Notes under the pieces: model-generated
What the model was told of the DNA's origin: nothing
The model's database searches: none
The model's input: only the letters and a program-made list of their open reading frames with translations
Origin: Rhexocercosporidium sp. MPI-PUGE-AT-0058
Taxonomy: Eukaryota; Ascomycota; Leotiomycetes; Helotiales
Direction: 5' to 3'
Assembly: GCA_020746875.1 (NCBI GenBank)
Contig: JAGTJL010000001.1
Location: forward strand, 1,922,001-1,986,000
Length of the DNA stretch: 64,000 bases
In this document: one piece after another, positions 59,040 through 64,000 of the stretch
Layout of the letters: the number at the start of each line of letters is the position of its first letter
Numbering within the stretch: position 1 is the first letter of the stretch
Translations under genes and position numbers: made by a program

Positions 59040-60455
59040 TTTCTCGATACCCATGACTTTACAAGCATACTTTGTTTAGATTTCGTTAGAGGGAAGTTTC
59101 GACGATGCCTTATGGATGAATGAGCCGCCTCTGCAGATAGCATGGAACGAATAAATGATCATTACAAGTACACAAATTTCCTTGGCGCGTCCTTACATGC
59201 GCCTTTGAATGAAAGCCATGTGAACAAAATTCAGAAGCCGATGGGTTTAAGTGTATCTGCACTTCTCAGCAGCGATAGAGCTACTACAGATTCCGTCGTA
59301 TCCGCTCCGGGTCTGCTAGATTCTTAAGACGGAGGGTGGGAGTTTGGAGATTGATTTAATTTATACACCCGAATAGATCGGGTTGGGAGTCGAGAATGAT
59401 TTATATTGCCGAGCTTCTGCTTCCAACCACAATCTGTTCATGAGCAGCAAAATTATACACCGGAACTGACGTTTCAATGAGAAGCTGGTTTCGCTGAGGC
59501 ATCAAAATATTCGTGCTGCCGAAGAGGAGGTGCTGATTTGTGAACATATGGTAATTGGGGGTGTTACGTCCTATTTGTTGCTTCCATCTCCCCCAGTCGT
59601 CATTGGTAATTGGCTGAAAATCCGAGCAAAGTCACCCAAGTAATAATCGCAAAACCATCAGATTTCAATATTCTGAAACCTTGCCATAGGAATTCCAGAA
59701 TTTCGTCGAAGACCAGGAAGACCAGGAAGGAAGTGGTCGTTGAAGTCAATACGCCGCGTTAGCGAGGAAACGATGATACTTCATCGTTTCACTCGCTTGC
59801 CCCCTTCAGGTTATCAACAATACTCAAAACCAGTGCAACATCTACATTTCAGCCGGTAGTTACAACAGGTCGAGGACTTCAAGAAAAGTGCAAAAGGAGA
59901 CGGGATTTCGTCACGTGCCTAGTTTCTTCCCAGAAGTGGAAGCGGATCTGCGGCGCAGAGCTTGGCGCCACACGTTCTCCGCTTCTCACCGGCCAGCATG
60001 GAAATTGACAAGCATCATAAATTCACGTTCTCCATGGATTGGTTACCTATGATGAATTCTACAGTCAACAGTCCCTGAAGAGGTCTGGAGACCATTGCCC
60101 AAGGCTTGGAGCCCGAGGTAATGCGGCCCGATGTGCAATTCTCTGTCGGCCATGACCTGAACAGGCTCGACAGGCAGCCGCTTGAGGGGGCGGATGAGGC
60201 GCAGAGTTGAACCTGGAGATGCATACAACCAGGGTAAGCAGACCAGTAAAAGCAAGTCCAGCACGTAAGGTGATTGATTGATCGTGCATAGGTCACACAT
60301 CGAAAGGCTGCAGTCTGACGGAGCGAGCCTTGCGGCTCCGCCAAGCTGGAGATATCCTGAGAAACTCCGTTCGCCCACTCTTTGCTTTCCAATCTTCTTC
60401 ATGGATTCTCTCCGTTGTCACACCAATCTATCTCTTCGTACGCCTTGACACAAAT
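59040..60455. other. intergenic region with a strong hairpin
   Basis: These 1.4 kb have no supported gene. They include the ASF1 3' flank, the inverted repeat at 59762-59796 and, from about 60300, the promoter and leader of the CorA-like gene. Confidence 0.5.
59762..59796. repeat. inverted repeat, 15-bp arms with a 4-nt loop
   Basis: The left arm is 59762-59776 and the right arm 59781-59796, with a single bulged A at 59791; the loop is TACT. All 15 pairs match apart from the bulge. It could fold as a hairpin RNA or a cruciform. Confidence 0.75.
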
Positions 60456-63117
60456 ATGACCGGAGTGCTTACCACAGAGGAGCTGCTCAAGAGGCTTGAC
60501 GAGCAACACCAAGCGTACCTCACCACTTTTCGACTGGTCCACGAGGCTCTAGCCAAGACCGCATCTTCTGGACCACACCAAGTGCTGGATTCTCCAGTTT
60601 CCACATCCCTAAAAACGGCGAATTCCCATGCATCACCATCAAATGTGATGCTGAGTCGAGCATCGACTTTCCCCAGACCAGTCTCGCCAATACCCCCGCT
60701 ATCACCAACTCCCAATTCGCCAGGGCTCTCAGTCGCAGTCCCGAGAAGACATAGACGATCCTTTACAGAACTTGATGGAGAGAGACCTGTGACAGTGCAC
60801 AGTAGTGTGTTGACGGGGGACAGCGATGACAGCGACAATGACGACGAGCTCTATGTTCAAACCCCACTACCCTCTTACAAGTACGACTACGAAGATCTGC
60901 GCAGTCATCTGAAGACATATACTTTCAACGAGTACGGAGAAGTTCTGCTGGATACTGTGGTACATAATAAACGACTTCTGTGTCCGTCTCTCTTCCCAGA
61001 ATATCCCGAGGACGAGAGATGGCATCTTTCGCACTATTCGGTATTTGATGTCTCGACCGATGGAGCCCCGCTTTCACGAAGAGAGGTTGTGAAGGATGGA
61101 ACAACTTCAATTGACTCTGCTGTGTGGCAGGCTATCCAGGTAGGACAAGACTTTTCCTGGAAAATATAATTGCGCTGATGAAATGTAGGATTTAAACGCG
61201 GATCCGGATTCCCAAAGGCCTGCAGTAGGTCGAATTACCATAGTTCGAGAACCCTCTCCAGTCATGCTCGGCGCTCTGCATTTGGCAAACAACAAAGTCT
61301 TTGATATGGATGAGCTCTTCAAGTACTTGGTGGAAGAAGACAAATCCACCGTACGTCCTATTGCCCTTCTACGGCCTTGAACTAACAATCACAGGCGCAT
61401 ATCTCGGGTCGACCGTTTTCTCCCGACCACCGTCAACAAAGGTCCTTCGTATTCGAATTTGACTATTTTACAATCGTCGGGGATGAGGTACAACCAATGC
61501 CATGGCAACGATCTGATTCAGCCGAGAAGATACTCAGAAAAGGCGAAGGACATATCCCGATATCTCGGTGCAGTTCTGTCGTCGCATTGTCACTTGGGGG
61601 ACATCCTATCAGGAAACTAAGAAACCCCGCTCGGAAGGCAAGGACCCAACATGGCTTTGTATATGACCCATGGGCTCCCTGGCAGGTGTTGAATATTCAG
61701 TGCTACCCAGATCACAAGCACAGCATGGATAGTCATGATTCTACTAAACACTATGTTAATGGCCCTGAAGCATTTCTACACACCCTGCTTACCGAGTTTC
61801 GCGATGCCCAGAAACGTTTTGAGGATATTTACAGAAAGATCAGCAAGCTTGTGATACCACCAGTAAGACCACCTCAGACACGATGTGACGTAGACAACAA
61901 CTCCACCAGAGCTACTTGTGCGAGACCCCATTGTGACGAAGGCTAACTGGACAGGCCGATTTCATGTTCAACGGAGATATGAGAGACAAATTACTATTTG
62001 AAGACGCAGACTTCACATATTCCAGACGATATTTCTGGGCCTATCAAACCCTGGGTTTGATGAACGACAGCATCAAAGCCATCATGGATGCATACGAAGA
62101 CACGTTTACAGACGACGTCTGGGAAGGAAAGCACAAGAGTCTATGGCCAATGATCGATCAGGATTCCCCTCGAAATTTCTACTGGCGAAAGAGGATGGCA
62201 AGTCTAAAGAAAGAATTCGACAGGGAAATGAAGAACATGTTTAAACTATTCGAGGAGAACGACGATCGGAGGAAGGAAATTCGAACTCTGCGCGATCAGC
62301 TCTTCTCAGGTACTTCGGTGCTGGAGAGTAGGAAGAGCGTAGAACTTTCTGCTGTCACTATTCTTCAAGGCCACAACATCAAACTTCTAACACTGGTAAG
62401 TCCCAAATCTCATATTGGCAGTGAGGTCTCGCTAATAAGACACAGGTCTCAATATTCTTCCTTCCCCTCACATTCGTCACGTCAGTCTTCGGAATGTCAA
62501 ACATGCCAGATAAGATAGAATTCACGGACTTCGCCATCACTATGGTCGCTGTGTGTGTCCCGTTCTTTCTCCTCATCGGTTCCCTCAACACCACTTCCGG
62601 CATGGAATTCTGGCGCACCAAATGGCACGTCTTGCTTGCATGGGTTTTTCGCAACCCAGAACTGCTACTTGAGGGAAACCGAAAACCAGACAACGGAAAC
62701 AATCCTTGTAAGTTCACTCCCATTAACACACCCCACACAGGAGAAATGCTAAGTCAGTGAATAGCAGTAGACTTCCGCAAAAAGCGCACCTTCTCAGCTA
62801 CAGAAGCCACTCAAGCAATCAACATCCGCAAAGCGCAAGTCGAACTCCGAAAACGCTCATCCATCTCCCTCAGCAGTATCAGAGACCAAGGTTCCTCATC
62901 CAACACACCACCGCAGATCGAGGTCTCCAGGGAAGCAGACAGCAGTGCCCAAACTTCGAACACTCCAACTCCGCCGAAGGTAGTGTCGCATGTCGTATCT
63001 CCGATTACGTCGACAGAGAAGAAGGAGAAGCCAGTGCCGAGAGACAAAGGTCTTTCATGGTGGCAGAGATTGAGGATGACGAGGAAACCTAGTCTGGGTC
63101 AGGAACTGAATGTATGA
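60456..63117 (+). CDS. CorA-like divalent cation transporter
   Basis: Six exons (60456-61139, 61189-61350, 61395-61862, 61955-62395, 62446-62707, 62768-63117) sum exactly to 789 codons, giving 788 residues. The ATG at 60456 was preferred; the open frame extends further upstream without family similarity. Residues 1-200 are polar with a Ser/Pro-rich segment. The cytosolic CorA domain holds SRCSSVVALSLGG, QVLNIQCYPDH, EAFLHTLLTEFRDAQKRFED and a long helix (WRKRMASLKKEFDREMKNM). Two membrane spans follow: LVSIFFLPLTFVTSVFGMSNM, where the signature GMN loop is drawn out to GMSN, and ITMVAVCVPFFLLIGSLN. A basic Ser-rich cytosolic tail ends WWQRLRMTRKPSLGQELNV. Likely role is magnesium or related metal transport at the plasma or vacuolar membrane, with some doubt because the loop is altered. 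Confidence 0.9.
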
Positions 63118-64000
63118 TATCGCACGATACGAATTGTATTCTCACTCATTCCAAAAAGAAGTGAAATGCCTTCCCACCAGCTCGCAAACGCCGTCTCCAC
63201 TGCTATCTGGACTTTTGTTCCGTCCCATTCATTCCATCGATTCATCTCAACAATTTTCACGGACATGGGCTTCCTTCTGATATGAGGAGGAACGAAGGAT
63301 TGAGACCTACACCTCTTTGACATTTATGTAGCTCACGTACAGTAGTATTTTCATCAAAAAAATAAGACAAACCAACAATATCAGTACGTCCAGATTTCCT
63401 CACAGTTCTTCCGGATCCATCGATCAGGTATATTTGTTTAGTTATATTTTTATTCGAAACTTAACGTGCTAATGATATGAGATCTCTAGAACTAAATCAA
63501 TGTATTTTGCTTTGGGACCCATTCAAATCTTTTTCGCCTATTTGGGCAGGTAGGAATCCTACTTCACCTATGATGTACCTGATCTCAACAACACCCTTCT
63601 TTATGACGCCAGTCGCTTTTGGTCTCGACCTCATAGGATCTGCTCATTCCCTGACACTACTGGTGCTTGTATAGTAGCGTGCCCAAATGAAGTCTGGGGA
63701 GTAACATACATCCAAGATCGACGATCGACGATCTTCATGATTGCTACTGTTAGTCCAACACAAGTAAATTCGTATTTCCCAACAAGGCATGCAGCTTGGA
63801 GCTCCCTAACTGCTCAATGACAACAAGGTAGACTGTTAGTTCCTCATGTCTACTGGGCCGCTTAAAACCATTTCCCCAGAATTCTTATGGGTGAATTGCT
63901 AATCGTTGGATCGTGGTGAACTGATGATGGCAAGAAGTTGAGACTCTCACAAGCGAGTTTGGGCCACACAACAGTGAAGCTATTCTTGTTGGAGGGTTGT
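63118..64000. other. intergenic at the right edge
   Basis: I see no gene. A short (GATCGAC)2 repeat sits near 63716-63731. ORFs are under 75 codons and featureless. Confidence 0.5.

Overview
The window is nuclear DNA of a filamentous ascomycete (Pezizomycotina). Short introns of about 45-110 nt with GT(A/G)AGT donors and (C/T)AG acceptors interrupt most genes, leaders are pyrimidine-rich, and the families are typical of this group: Zn2Cys6 regulator, NRPS-like reductase, OPT transporter, ankyrin-CorA, DUF6594, Argonaute, NOP9, RNA14, ASF1. The protein resemblance feels closest to Leotiomycetes, but that is an inference made without any search. I recognise 18 protein genes with reasonable support, plus one hypothetical. 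I found no rRNA, no convincing tRNA, no CRISPR array and no intact transposon.

Left part, 0.9-16.2 kb: a compact putative secondary-metabolite locus. It holds an MFS permease (876-2815, -), a four-part NRPS-like enzyme of adenylation, carrier, thioester-reductase and C-terminal gluconokinase-type domains (4041-7831, -), a Zn2Cys6 regulator (8261-10788, -), a divergent aldo-keto reductase (11261-12290, +) and an OPT oligopeptide transporter (12630-16195, -). The promoters of the first four carry 11 copies of an octamer, YCGGAAAY. I found none in front of the OPT gene, which suggests that the regulator controls the four-gene unit and that the cluster ends before the transporter.

Middle, 17-42 kb: accessory and housekeeping genes separated by long spacers. 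They are a DUF885 metallopeptidase-like protein (17039-18832, +), a divergent Ras-family GTPase (21939-22784, +) behind a long pyrimidine-rich leader, a DUF6594 membrane protein (25238-26378, -), a Cys-containing hypothetical (26832-27620, +), a diaminopropionate ammonia-lyase-like PLP enzyme (27868-29070, -), a large ankyrin-CorA-like membrane protein with an unusual repetitive tail (29759-35369, -), a cytochrome P450 (36507-38405, -) and a group II PLP decarboxylase (40456-42193, -).

Right part, 42.8-63.1 kb: conserved core genes. They are NOP9 (+), an Argonaute with all four slicer residues and what looks like two alternative first exons (-), RNA14 (-), ASF1 (+, sharing a bidirectional promoter with RNA14) and a second CorA-like transporter (+). 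Between the convergent NOP9 and Argonaute genes lies a promoter-like pyrimidine-rich stretch with a 43-bp tandem duplication, an (AC)29 microsatellite and a tiny ORF. This is a possible unannotated transcript.
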